Translations under genes and position numbers: made by a program
Assembly (NCBI RefSeq): GCF_000725625.1
Contig: NZ_JOHS01000008.1
Span: 293,158 to 357,157 of the forward strand
Source: Streptomyces sp. NRRL F-6676
Lineage (GTDB): Bacteria > Actinomycetota > Actinomycetes > Streptomycetales > Streptomycetaceae
Length of the DNA: 64,000 nt
Direction of reading: 5' to 3'
Part shown: positions 15,455-22,286 of the stretch, piece by piece
How positions within the stretch are numbered: the first letter of the stretch is position 1
How the letters are laid out: every line of letters begins with the position of its first letter
The notes under the pieces: generated by a model
What the model was told of the DNA's origin: nothing
What the model saw: the letters and a program-made list of their open reading frames with translations, nothing else
Database searches by the model: none

Positions 15455-16273
15455 ATGCAGCCTGGCAGGGAGTTGTCCAGGGAGATCGACGCGACGGTGC
15501 CCACGGCCGCGCGCATGTACGACTACTACCTCGGGGGCAAGGACAACTACGCGGCGGACCGGGCGGCGGTCGAGGAACTCGACAAGGTCGTGCCCAGCAC
15601 GCGCGTGCTGGCCGTGAACAACCGCCGCTTCCTCCAGCGCGTGGTCCGCGTGCTCGCCGAGGACTACGGCATCCGGCAGTTCCTCGACCACGGCTCCGGC
15701 CTGCCCACCCAGGACAACGTCCACCAGGTCGCCCAGCGCATCGACCCCGAGTCCCGGGTGGTGTACGTCGACAACGACCCGATGGTGCTGGTGCACGGCC
15801 GCGCCCTGCTCGACCAGAACGACCGCACCGCCGTCATCCAGGCGGACATGCGGGACACGGTGGGGATCTTCTCCCACCCGGACACCCGGCGTCTGATCGA
15901 CTTCTCCAAGCCGGTGGGTGTGCTGTTCGTGTCGGTGATGCACTGCATCCCGGACAGCGACACCGACGGCCCGCTCGCCCTCGCCCGCCGGGTCCGGGAG
16001 CGGCTCGCGCCCGGCAGCCTCCTGGTCATGTGCCAGCTGGTGAGCGAGGACCCCGAGGTACGGAACTTCGTCACCGACTTCATGGACACCACGACGCAGG
16101 GCAACTGGGGCCGGGTGCGCCGGGAGCAGGACGTGGCCGAGCTGTTCGAGGGGCTGGAGATCCTGGAGCCGGGGCTGGTGGAGGTCTCCACCTGGCGCCC
16201 GGACACCGAGGTGGCGCCCCGGCAGCAGACACAGGAATGGATCGAGTTCGGCGGCGTGGCGCGCGTGCCCTGA
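15455..16273 (+). CDS. SAM-dependent methyltransferase (DUF574 family)
   Basis: A 272-residue protein of the Methyltransf_19/DUF574 family, very common in Streptomyces. The family hallmark TAARMYDYYLGGKDNYAADR is near the N-terminus, then LDHGSGLPTQDNVHQVA, VVYVDNDPMVL and PVGVLFVSVMHCIPD. The start at 15455 has a GGGGGA site seven bases upstream. The substrate is unknown. Members often sit beside XRE/DUF397 gene pairs; here it is convergent with the XRE gene at 16349-17269. Confidence 0.93.
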   Translation: MQPGRELSREIDATVPTAARMYDYYLGGKDNYAADRAAVEELDKVVPSTRVLAVNNRRFLQRVVRVLAEDYGIRQFLDHGSGLPTQDNVHQVAQRIDPESRVVYVDNDPMVLVHGRALLDQNDRTAVIQADMRDTVGIFSHPDTRRLIDFSKPVGVLFVSVMHCIPDSDTDGPLALARRVRERLAPGSLLVMCQLVSEDPEVRNFVTDFMDTTTQGNWGRVRREQDVAELFEGLEILEPGLVEVSTWRPDTEVAPRQQTQEWIEFGGVARVP

Positions 16274-16289
16274 TCCGGGGCCGCCGGGA

Positions 16290-16304
16290 GGCCGGGAACC
16301 GGCC
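16290..16304. terminator. Small hairpin between convergent genes
   Basis: GGCCGG and CCGGCC form a 6-bp stem around GAA, 17 bases past the methyltransferase stop and before the XRE gene's 3' end. Two direct copies of CGCCGGGTC follow. It is a weak bidirectional terminator candidate. Confidence 0.3.
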
Positions 16305-16348
16305 GCTCCGGTCCGGCGATCCGCCGGGTCGGGACGCGGTTCGCCGGG

Positions 16349-17269
16349 TCAGGACGCCGGGTACCGGCTCTCCACCGTCTCGCGCAGCAGTTCCAGGGAC
16401 TGCCGGGGGTCGAGCGCCTCGTCGGCCAGCCGGTCGAGCGCGAGCCGGTACTCCTCCGTCTCGTCCCGGTCCTCGAGGTAGTTGGCGCTCTTGATGTGCT
16501 CCAGGTAGACGACGTCCGGCAGATGCGAGCCGCCGAAGCGCAGGTACGTCACGGGGATGGCCGGGGCGGAGGCCTGGGTGACGTCCAGCGGGATGATCTG
16601 CACCGTCACGTTCGGCAGCCCGGCCATCTCGATCAGATGCAGCAGCTGCTCCCGCATGATCTCCTTGCTGCCCAGCACACGCAGCACCACCGACTCGTCC
16701 AGGACCGCCCAGAACTGCGGTGCCTCCGGGCGCTCCAGCAGCCGCTTCCGGCGGGTCCGCAGCTCCACACGGCGCTCCACCTCGCTCGCCGGCGCGGTCG
16801 GCAGCCCGCGCTCGACGATCGCGCGGGTGTAGGCCGGGGTCTGCAACAGCCCCGGTACGTACTGGATCTCGAACGTACGGATGGCGGCGGCCGCCTCCTG
16901 GAGGCCGACCAGCCGGTCGAACCACTCGGGCATCAGCCGCTTGTCGTACCGCTGCCACCAGCCGGGCTCGCCCGCGCGCCGCAGCAGCTTCAACAGGACC
17001 GAGGCCTCGTACTCGTTGGCCTTGTACAGGTCGAGCAGTGCGCGCACGTCCGCCTCGGCGGGCGGGCGGCGGCCCTTGCCGGCCTCGATGCGGGAGAGCT
17101 TGGCGGGGCTGAACCCCAGGGCGCGCGCCGCCTGTTCCTGCGACAGGCGGGCGTCTTCCCGGAAGCCGGTGAGCTGCACGCCGACCAGCATCTTCAGCAG
17201 CGTCGGCGCGGGCTCGGTCCGGTCGAGATACGGTTCCAGACGGGAGGCGCGGTGCTGCGTGGAGGACAT
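16349..17269 (-). CDS. XRE-family regulator with DUF5753 domain
   Basis: 306 residues. A lambda-repressor-type helix-turn-helix lies at about residues 30-85 (LSQEQAARALGFSPAKLSRIEAGKG), followed by a DUF5753 domain (FEIQYVPGLLQTPAYTRA and VQIIPLD). This is the BldB/WhiJ-locus type of regulator that pairs with a small DUF397 protein. The start at 17269 has a GGGAG site a few bases upstream; the longer open frame upstream crosses the DUF397 gene and is rejected. The DUF397 partner begins 190 bases away on the same strand. Confidence 0.95.
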   Translation of the reverse strand: MSSTQHRASRLEPYLDRTEPAPTLLKMLVGVQLTGFREDARLSQEQAARALGFSPAKLSRIEAGKGRRPPAEADVRALLDLYKANEYEASVLLKLLRRAGEPGWWQRYDKRLMPEWFDRLVGLQEAAAAIRTFEIQYVPGLLQTPAYTRAIVERGLPTAPASEVERRVELRTRRKRLLERPEAPQFWAVLDESVVLRVLGSKEIMREQLLHLIEMAGLPNVTVQIIPLDVTQASAPAIPVTYLRFGGSHLPDVVYLEHIKSANYLEDRDETEEYRLALDRLADEALDPRQSLELLRETVESRYPAS

Positions 17270-17459
17270 CTCGGCTCCCGGTCGACCGGCAGGGTACGGG
17301 ACTGCATTATCGCATCCCGGGCGGCGACGGCAGCGGAGGACGCCGGAAGTGGCAGAGCCGGACTCCGCTTCGGCGGCTCCCGGAAGTGCGGGCGCACTCC
17401 CGGGAGTTGCGGCTCGGAGCCGTGCCGGACGCGTACCGGACCCGCACCGGGCCGGGCGC

Positions 17460-17690
17460 TCACACGAGGTGGTCGAACTCCCCCTCCTTCGCGCCGGCCA
17501 GGAACGCGGCGATCTCCGCGGGCGTGTAGACCAGGGCCGGACCGTGGGGATCACGGGAGTTGCGCATCGCGACGCCGCCGTCGGTCAGGGCGGCCACTTC
17601 GACGCAATTGCCCTCCGCGTTGCTGTGCCGGCTCTTGATCCACCGGGCGTCCAACGAGCTTGCCTGCACTCCATTGGCTACGTGGGGCAC
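17460..17690 (-). CDS. DUF397 domain protein, partner of the XRE regulator
   Basis: A 76-residue DUF397 protein. The core is ARWIKSRHSNAEGNCVEVAAL then VAMRNSRDPHGPALVYTPAEIAAFLAGAKEGEFDHL, the usual pattern WxKSSxSxxxxxCVEVA ... VRDSKDPxGPxLxFxxxxWxxFl. It starts with a GTG that has an AAGGAG site eight bases upstream. In WhiJ-like loci these small proteins antagonise the XRE regulator. The upstream region carries a perfect 14-bp palindrome at 17806. Confidence 0.95.
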   Translation of the reverse strand: MPHVANGVQASSLDARWIKSRHSNAEGNCVEVAALTDGGVAMRNSRDPHGPALVYTPAEIAAFLAGAKEGEFDHLV

Positions 17691-17805
17691 CGCACTCTCC
17701 TTGCTGATGTTCCGTCGTTCCGTGGAACGCGCGCGGGCACTGGCCCGTGGGCGGTCGCCGGCCGGGCGGTGGGGACCGCATCCGGCCAACTTCTATGAAA
17801 TTTCC

Positions 17806-17819
17806 CGTGCAATTGCACG
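17806..17819. promoter_or_regulatory. Perfect 14-bp palindrome, candidate operator
   Basis: CGTGCAATTGCACG reads identically on both strands. Its right half overlaps the -35 box of the rightward promoter at 17813-17842 and it lies between two divergent genes. The nearby XRE/DUF397 pair is the obvious candidate binder; that link is inference. Confidence 0.55.
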
Positions 17820-17842
17820 AAGTCACTCTCGGCATGGATAAT
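17813..17842 (+). promoter_or_regulatory. Vegetative-type promoter for the HEAT-like gene
   Basis: TTGCAC and GATAAT are separated by 18 bases in a locally AT-rich patch. This is a good match to HrdB-type promoters and would start transcription near 17849, leaving a leader of about 170 bases before 18017. Confidence 0.5.
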
Positions 17843-18016
17843 AGCAGCGGCGTCAACCCCCGCCCTGGCGCCGTCATCTGACGTGACATCAGGCATGTGC
17901 CGTGTCGCAGCGGAGCGGAGCGCGCACCCCGTGCGGGTCCCCGACCCGCACGTACCGCCGCGTACGACCCGCTTCGCCGCACAACCGACGTGACTGCCGT
18001 GGAAGGGCCCGACATC

Positions 18017-18556
18017 ATGAGTGCCGCTACAACCGAGCAGACCTCAGTGGAGCCCCGGCCGACGACACCGGCCGCGGCGGACGTGACGGCACCGCTCAGA
18101 AACGTCGCCCGGGTGCCCTGGGGCCGGATCCGGGACTCCCGGGGCTCCGCGGCGGCCATCCCGCCCCTGCTGAACCTCGTGGCCTGGGGCGACGACCCCG
18201 TGGCCCGCACCGCCCTGGCCGAGCTGCGCGAGCGGATCTGCCAGTACGGCTTCGTGGTCGAACAGGCCACCGCGCCCACGGTGCCCTTCCTCTGGGAGAT
18301 CGCCCGCCTCCCGCACGTCACGTGCCGGGCCGGCGTCGTCGAACTGCTCAGGAACATCGCCGAGGCCCGCCAGTGGGAGCTGACGGCCGCCTCGTACCCG
18401 AAACTGCTCCACCAGGGCGAGGACTGGGTCGGCTGGGAGCGGCAGGCACGCCGGGCGGTCCGGGCCGACCGGCACCTCCTCGGCCCGCTGCTCACCGAGA
18501 ACGACCCGGAACTCACCACCGCGGCCACGGCGCTCGCCCGCACGCTCCGGGCGTGA
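18017..18556 (+). CDS. HEAT-repeat-like hypothetical protein
   Basis: A 179-residue soluble protein without membrane segments. The central part (VARTALAELRERICQYGFVVEQATAPTVPFLWEIARLPHVTCRAGVVELLRNIAEA) matches the pattern of small HEAT-like proteins common in Streptomyces, several of which sit beside toxin or regulator genes. The start used is the ATG at 18017, with an AAGG site 9-12 bases upstream; an in-frame GTG a few codons earlier is possible. It is divergent from the DUF397/XRE pair and shares their regulatory region. Function unknown. Confidence 0.75.
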   Translation: MSAATTEQTSVEPRPTTPAAADVTAPLRNVARVPWGRIRDSRGSAAAIPPLLNLVAWGDDPVARTALAELRERICQYGFVVEQATAPTVPFLWEIARLPHVTCRAGVVELLRNIAEARQWELTAASYPKLLHQGEDWVGWERQARRAVRADRHLLGPLLTENDPELTTAATALARTLRA

Positions 18557-18620
18557 CCCCGGGCGGCGCCGCCACCGCTCCGGCCGGGCCCCGCGGGGGA
18601 GGGCCCCCGGAGCACCCCGG

Positions 18621-18673
18621 CGCCGGGTTCCCGTACGAAGCCCTCGGGGGAAGGAGCTTCCGGGAACCCGGCG
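18621..18673 (+). terminator. Long hairpin after the HEAT-like gene
   Basis: CGCCGGGTTCCCG pairs perfectly with CGGGAACCCGGCG. An inner GAAGC/GCTTC pair extends the stem to about 18 bp with a TAC bulge. It starts 65 bases after the stop and ends 100 bases before the next gene. Confidence 0.5.
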
Positions 18674-18773
18674 TCGGCACAGATGGTTGGTTTGCGACGG
18701 CCTTCACGGCGCAGACGGATGAGGAACGCACATGCGACGGCATGTACATCCCATTCAGGAAGTGGAGGACTCC

Positions 18774-19052
18774 ATGGGCATCATCGCGTGGATCCTGATC
18801 GGTCTCATCGCCGGCGCCATCGCCAAGCTGCTGCTGCCGGGCAAGGACCCGGGCGGCATCATCATCACCATGCTGATCGGCATCGCCGGCGGTCTGCTGG
18901 GCGGCTGGCTCGGCAAGGTCATCTTCGGCGTCGACTCGATCGACGGCTTCTTCGAACTGTCGACGTGGATCGCCGCCATCGTCGGCTCGCTGATCCTGCT
19001 CGTGCTCTACCGCCTCGTCACCGGTGACCGCCGCTCGCACCGGCACGCCTGA
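18774..19052 (+). CDS. GlsB/YeaQ/YmgE-family stress-response membrane protein
   Basis: A 92-residue integral membrane protein. It has MGIIAWILIGLIAGAIAKLL, then GGIIITMLIGIAGGLLGGWLG, then WIAAIVGSLILLVLYRLV: three membrane segments with the Gly-rich pattern of the transglycosylase-associated (YeaQ/GlsB) family, induced by general stress in many bacteria. The ATG at 18774 follows GGAGG by about five bases. The His/Arg-rich end is cytoplasmic. It stands alone between two hairpins. Confidence 0.93.
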   Translation: MGIIAWILIGLIAGAIAKLLLPGKDPGGIIITMLIGIAGGLLGGWLGKVIFGVDSIDGFFELSTWIAAIVGSLILLVLYRLVTGDRRSHRHA

Positions 19053-19106
19053 TCCGTCGGTGCCGCACCGGCCGAACGGGCCGGCCGCGCACCGCCGGCC
19101 TTGTCG

Positions 19107-19166
19107 ACAAGGGGCCCCGCGTCAACGCCGCATGGTGACATGCGCGTTGCCGACGGGGCCCCTTGT
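19107..19166 (+). terminator. Very long hairpin terminator
   Basis: ACAAGGGGCCCCG at 19107 pairs perfectly with CGGGGCCCCTTGT ending at 19166. The arms continue inward through CGTCAACGC/GCGTTGCCG (imperfect) to GCATG and CATGC around a GTGA loop, about 27 paired bases per arm. It begins 54 bases after the GlsB-type gene. Confidence 0.6.
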
Positions 19167-19348
19167 AGGTGAGGGCGCGGGTGCGGGCGCTCGCGGAGTC
19201 GCGGGCGAACGGCTTCCTCGCCCGCCTCACCCCGCCCCGCCACGGCGGACGGCATCGTCTGCACGGAGGGGGCGCGCCGCGTGCGTCCGAAACCGCATCC
19301 TCCGGCGCACTCCGGACACCTCGCCCCCGGGCGGCCGGACGGCGCTTC

Positions 19349-19376
19349 TTAAGCGCGGCTTAAACGCCGGTTAAGC
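19349..19376. promoter_or_regulatory. TTAAGC box cluster
   Basis: TTAAGC and GCTTAA form an inverted pair with 3 bases between, followed by GTTAAGC as a third, direct copy. TTAA-containing boxes are rare in such GC-rich DNA. It lies about 215 bases before the GH16 start and may bind a regulator; none can be named. Confidence 0.35.
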
Positions 19377-19503
19377 CCTCCTCGTCGGCCCTACCGTCCT
19401 CGCAAAGCCCCAGGTCAGAGCGGTTTGCGCTCCTCGCGGGGGAGTTGGCCCGCGCGGCCGTCCTGCGTAGCATCGGGAACCCGCCGACGGCTTCCGGCCG
19501 TGC

Positions 19504-19517
19504 TGAGAGCGCTCTCA
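19504..19517 (+). promoter_or_regulatory. LacI-family operator upstream of the GH16 gene
   Basis: TGAGAGCGCTCTCA is a perfect 14-bp palindrome. It has the same form as the CebR box (TGGGAGCGCTCCCA) and other LacI-family operators that control glycoside hydrolase genes in Streptomyces. It lies 72 bases before the GH16 start. No LacI-type gene is in the window, so control would be in trans. Confidence 0.7.
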
Positions 19518-19588
19518 CCCCATGGGCGCGCCACACCGGACCGGACCCCGCGGCACCCGACTCCCCACAAGACAAGGTGTGTTCAGCC

Positions 19589-20884
19589 ATGGCTGCTCAT
19601 CGCGCACGCCGATGGTCGCTCGGAGGACTGCTCGTCCTGACCGCGGCCGCCCTCGTGACCACGCTCGTCATCATGACGACGACCTCCGGTGCCAACAGGG
19701 CCGACGCCGCCCCCGCCGCGGTCTCCTGGTCCGACGACTTCGACGGCGCGGCCGGCAAGGCCCCCGACTCCTCCAAGTGGACGCTCGAGACCGGCGGTTC
19801 GGGCAACGGCAACCACGAGTTGCAGTACTACACGAACAGCACGAGCAACGCGTCCCTGGACGGCGACGGCCACCTGGTCATCACCGCCCGCAAGAACAGC
19901 GACTCCGGATTGCAGTGCTGGTACGGCACCTGTCAGTACACCTCGGCCCGGCTGAACACCGCCAAGACGTTCACGCAGGCGTACGGCCACTTCGAGGCCC
20001 GCATCAAGATCCCGCGCGGCCAGGGCATGTGGCCGGCCTTCTGGATGCTCGGTGACGACCTCGGCAGCGCGGGCTGGCCGGGCAGTGGCGAGATCGACAT
20101 CATGGAGAACATCGGCAAGGAGCCGGGCACGGTCCACGGCACCATCCACGGCCCCGGCTACTCCGGCGCGGGCGGCATCGGCGCCGGCTACACCCTCCCC
20201 GACGGCAAGGCCTTCGCCGACGACTTCCACACCTTCGCCGTCGACTGGAAGCCGGACAGCATCGCCTGGTCGGTGGACGGCAAGGTCTACGAGACCCGCA
20301 CCCCGGCCGACGTCAACGGCAACAAGTGGGTCTACGACCACCCGTTCTTCATGATCCTCAACCTCGCCGTCGGCGGTGACTGGCCCGGCAGCCCGGACGG
20401 CAACACCTCGCTCCCGCAGACCATGGTGATCGACTACGTCCACGTCAGCGCCTCCGACAGCGGCAGCACCACGGGCGGCGGCAGCGGCGGCGGGACCGGC
20501 ACGAAGACCGGCGCCATCAAGGGAATCGGCGGTATGTGCGTCGACGTGGCCGGCGGCTCCAGCGCCGACAGCACCCCCATCCAGCTGCACAACTGCACCG
20601 GCGTCGACGCCCAGAAGTGGACCCTCGGCAGCGACGGCACCGTCCGCGCCCTGGGCAAGTGCCTGGACGTCCGCGGCGGCGGCACCGCCGACGGCACCCC
20701 CGTGCAGCTCTACACCTGCAACGGCACCAAGGCCCAGCAGTGGACGTACACCTCCGCCAAGGACCTCACCAACGTGGGCGCGAACAAGTGCCTGGACGCC
20801 ACCGGCAACTCCTCCGCCGACGGCACCCGGCTACAGATCTGGACCTGCGCCGGCACCGCCAACCAGAAGTGGACGGTGGCCTGA
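19589..20884 (+). CDS. Secreted GH16 endo-beta-1,3-glucanase with CBM13
   Basis: 431 residues. The N-terminus is basic, then LGGLLVLTAAALVTTLVIM, a signal peptide or anchor ending near ADAAPA. The GH16 domain covers about residues 45-288, with the catalytic motif GEIDIME (Glu168 nucleophile, Asp170, Glu173 acid/base) and MWPAFWML substrate-cleft residues, as in laminarinases. A Gly/Ser linker follows, then a ricin-B-type CBM13 (residues about 305-431) with three QxW repeats. It should cut beta-1,3-glucan outside the cell. The ATG at 19589 is used because the longer frame upstream lacks a signal. A LacI-type operator precedes it and a GH64 gene follows. Confidence 0.95.
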   Translation: MAAHRARRWSLGGLLVLTAAALVTTLVIMTTTSGANRADAAPAAVSWSDDFDGAAGKAPDSSKWTLETGGSGNGNHELQYYTNSTSNASLDGDGHLVITARKNSDSGLQCWYGTCQYTSARLNTAKTFTQAYGHFEARIKIPRGQGMWPAFWMLGDDLGSAGWPGSGEIDIMENIGKEPGTVHGTIHGPGYSGAGGIGAGYTLPDGKAFADDFHTFAVDWKPDSIAWSVDGKVYETRTPADVNGNKWVYDHPFFMILNLAVGGDWPGSPDGNTSLPQTMVIDYVHVSASDSGSTTGGGSGGGTGTKTGAIKGIGGMCVDVAGGSSADSTPIQLHNCTGVDAQKWTLGSDGTVRALGKCLDVRGGGTADGTPVQLYTCNGTKAQQWTYTSAKDLTNVGANKCLDATGNSSADGTRLQIWTCAGTANQKWTVA

Positions 20885-20936
20885 CCGGGCCGGTGGCCTG
20901 ACCGGGCCGATCGCCCGACCGGCCGGAAGGCCCGGG

Positions 20937-21008
20937 CACCCACCCGCACCCACGCCCACACCCACCCCTCCGCTCACACCCCCACGCACGTCCCCACCCC
21001 CACCCGCA
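20937..21008 (-). other. Strand-asymmetric C/A-rich tract with G-quadruplex potential
   Basis: The + strand is nearly free of G runs and made of CACCC and CCCAC units. The - strand therefore has many runs of three to five G separated by one to five bases. It ends 16 bases before the GH64 start codon, inside its leader or promoter region. Confidence 0.6.
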
Positions 21009-21024
21009 CCGAGGAGCACCGCAC

Positions 21025-22227
21025 ATGAGCCCCCGCCACCAGCGCAACCTCACCCGCCGCAAGATCCTTTTCGGTATCGGCGGCGCCGCCGTCGGCATCC
21101 CGGCGATCGCCGCCGTCGCCCCGTACGCCCTGGCCGGGCCGGCCGACGAGAAGGCGAGGACCACCGCGGCCGGCGCGCTGCCGCTGACGATCGTCAACAG
21201 CACCGGCGAGTACTCCAACGTCTCCGTGCACGTGTACATCGTCGGCAACCAGGACGGGAAGCAGGTCCGTGTCACCCCGGACGGCACGCTCGCCCCGATC
21301 GCGCTCTCCGACAACGGCGCCGACGGCTTCACCGACTACGCCATCACCCTGGCGAGCAGCGGCGAGACCAAGCTGTCCCTGCCGTACATGTCCGGCCGCA
21401 TCTACGTCGCGCTCGGTGAGAAGCTGAAGTTCAAGGCCGTCGCCGACGGCAACGGCAACCCGGCCCTGCAATACCCGGCCGGCTGGGTCACCTCCGACCC
21501 CAACTACAAGGTGCTGCACGACTGCGCGGAGTTCACGTACAACGCCTCCGGCATGTTCTGCAACACCACCATGGTCGACATGTTCAGCGTGCCGATGAGC
21601 ATCCGGCTCACCGGCGCCAAGGACCAGACGACCGGCACCGTGCGCAGCGGCGGGCGGGCCGCCGCGTTCGCCGCCGTCAAGCAGGTGGCCGAGTTCTCCA
21701 AGCTGGTCGTGGACGACACCCGGATCATCGCTCCGGGCCACGGCCTGGACGCGGGGCTGTTCGCCAAGGACTACTTCGCGCCCTACATCGACCAGGCGTG
21801 GAGCCTGTACACCGGCAAGGACCTGAAGGTCACCACCAACGCGGGCACGTTCACCGGCCGGGTCCGCGGCGACCAGCTCACCTTCAGCGGGCCCGCCCCG
21901 GTCTCCTTCGCCAAGCCGTCCACGCGTGACGTGCTGTTCTGCGACGGCGCCCTGGCCGCCCCCAACGACGGCACCACCGGCCCCGTGGCCGCCGTCCTCG
22001 GTGCCGCGTTCAACCGCTCCACGCTGGTCAGCACGGCCGCCCAGCCGACGACGAGCGCCGCCGACTTCTACCAGGGCGACCTGACCAACCACTACTCCAA
22101 GGCGATCCACGCGGCCACGGAGGACGGCAAGGCGTACGGCTTCGCCTTCGACGACGTCGCCGACTTCGCCTCGTACATCCAGGACACGGCGCCCACCGGG
22201 ATCCGGCTGACCCTGACCGGTCTGTAG
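21025..22227 (+). CDS. Secreted GH64 beta-1,3-glucanase (Tat signal)
   Basis: 400 residues. The N-terminus has a twin-arginine signal (NLTRRKILFGIGG then a hydrophobic stretch to ALAGPA). The rest resembles GH64 laminaripentaose-producing beta-1,3-glucanase / thaumatin-like fold: LPLTIVNSTGEYSNVSVHVYIVG, YMSGRIYVALGEKLKF, YNASGMFCNTTMVDMFSVPMSI, a long TGRVRGDQL segment and a C-terminal ILTL-type end. It is likely exported folded and releases oligosaccharides from beta-1,3-glucan, complementing the GH16 enzyme 140 bases upstream. A GAGGAG site lies seven bases before the ATG. Confidence 0.92.
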   Translation: MSPRHQRNLTRRKILFGIGGAAVGIPAIAAVAPYALAGPADEKARTTAAGALPLTIVNSTGEYSNVSVHVYIVGNQDGKQVRVTPDGTLAPIALSDNGADGFTDYAITLASSGETKLSLPYMSGRIYVALGEKLKFKAVADGNGNPALQYPAGWVTSDPNYKVLHDCAEFTYNASGMFCNTTMVDMFSVPMSIRLTGAKDQTTGTVRSGGRAAAFAAVKQVAEFSKLVVDDTRIIAPGHGLDAGLFAKDYFAPYIDQAWSLYTGKDLKVTTNAGTFTGRVRGDQLTFSGPAPVSFAKPSTRDVLFCDGALAAPNDGTTGPVAAVLGAAFNRSTLVSTAAQPTTSAADFYQGDLTNHYSKAIHAATEDGKAYGFAFDDVADFASYIQDTAPTGIRLTLTGL

Positions 22228-22254
22228 GAGCAGCTCCCCGGGGACAGCCGGCAC

Positions 22255-22286
22255 GTGAGGGGCCCGAGGTGCGTCGGGCCCCTCAC
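22255..22286. terminator. Bidirectional terminator hairpin
   Basis: GTGAGGGGCCCGA and TCGGGCCCCTCAC form a perfect 13-bp stem with a 6-base loop between the convergent GH64 and PAS/GAF/PP2C genes. It overlaps the stop codon of the leftward gene. Confidence 0.75.

Larger units (their letters stand above)
17691..18016. other. Divergent regulatory region
   Basis: These 326 bases separate the DUF397 gene from the HEAT-like gene. They contain an unusually AT-rich patch at about 17790-17845 with a perfect palindrome and a good promoter match facing right. No open frame here is convincing. Confidence 0.7.
19053..19588. other. Intergenic region with hairpin and operator-like sites
   Basis: These 536 bases hold no convincing gene. 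From left to right they contain a 60-base hairpin (19107-19166), an Arg/Pro-rich unlikely frame, an AT-rich cluster of TTAAGC boxes (19349-19376), and a 14-bp palindrome at 19504-19517 upstream of the GH16 gene. Confidence 0.65.

Noticed and set aside
19169-19363. A small rightward open frame between GlsB and GH16 genes
   Set aside because: Arg-rich, with no ribosome site and atypical codons.
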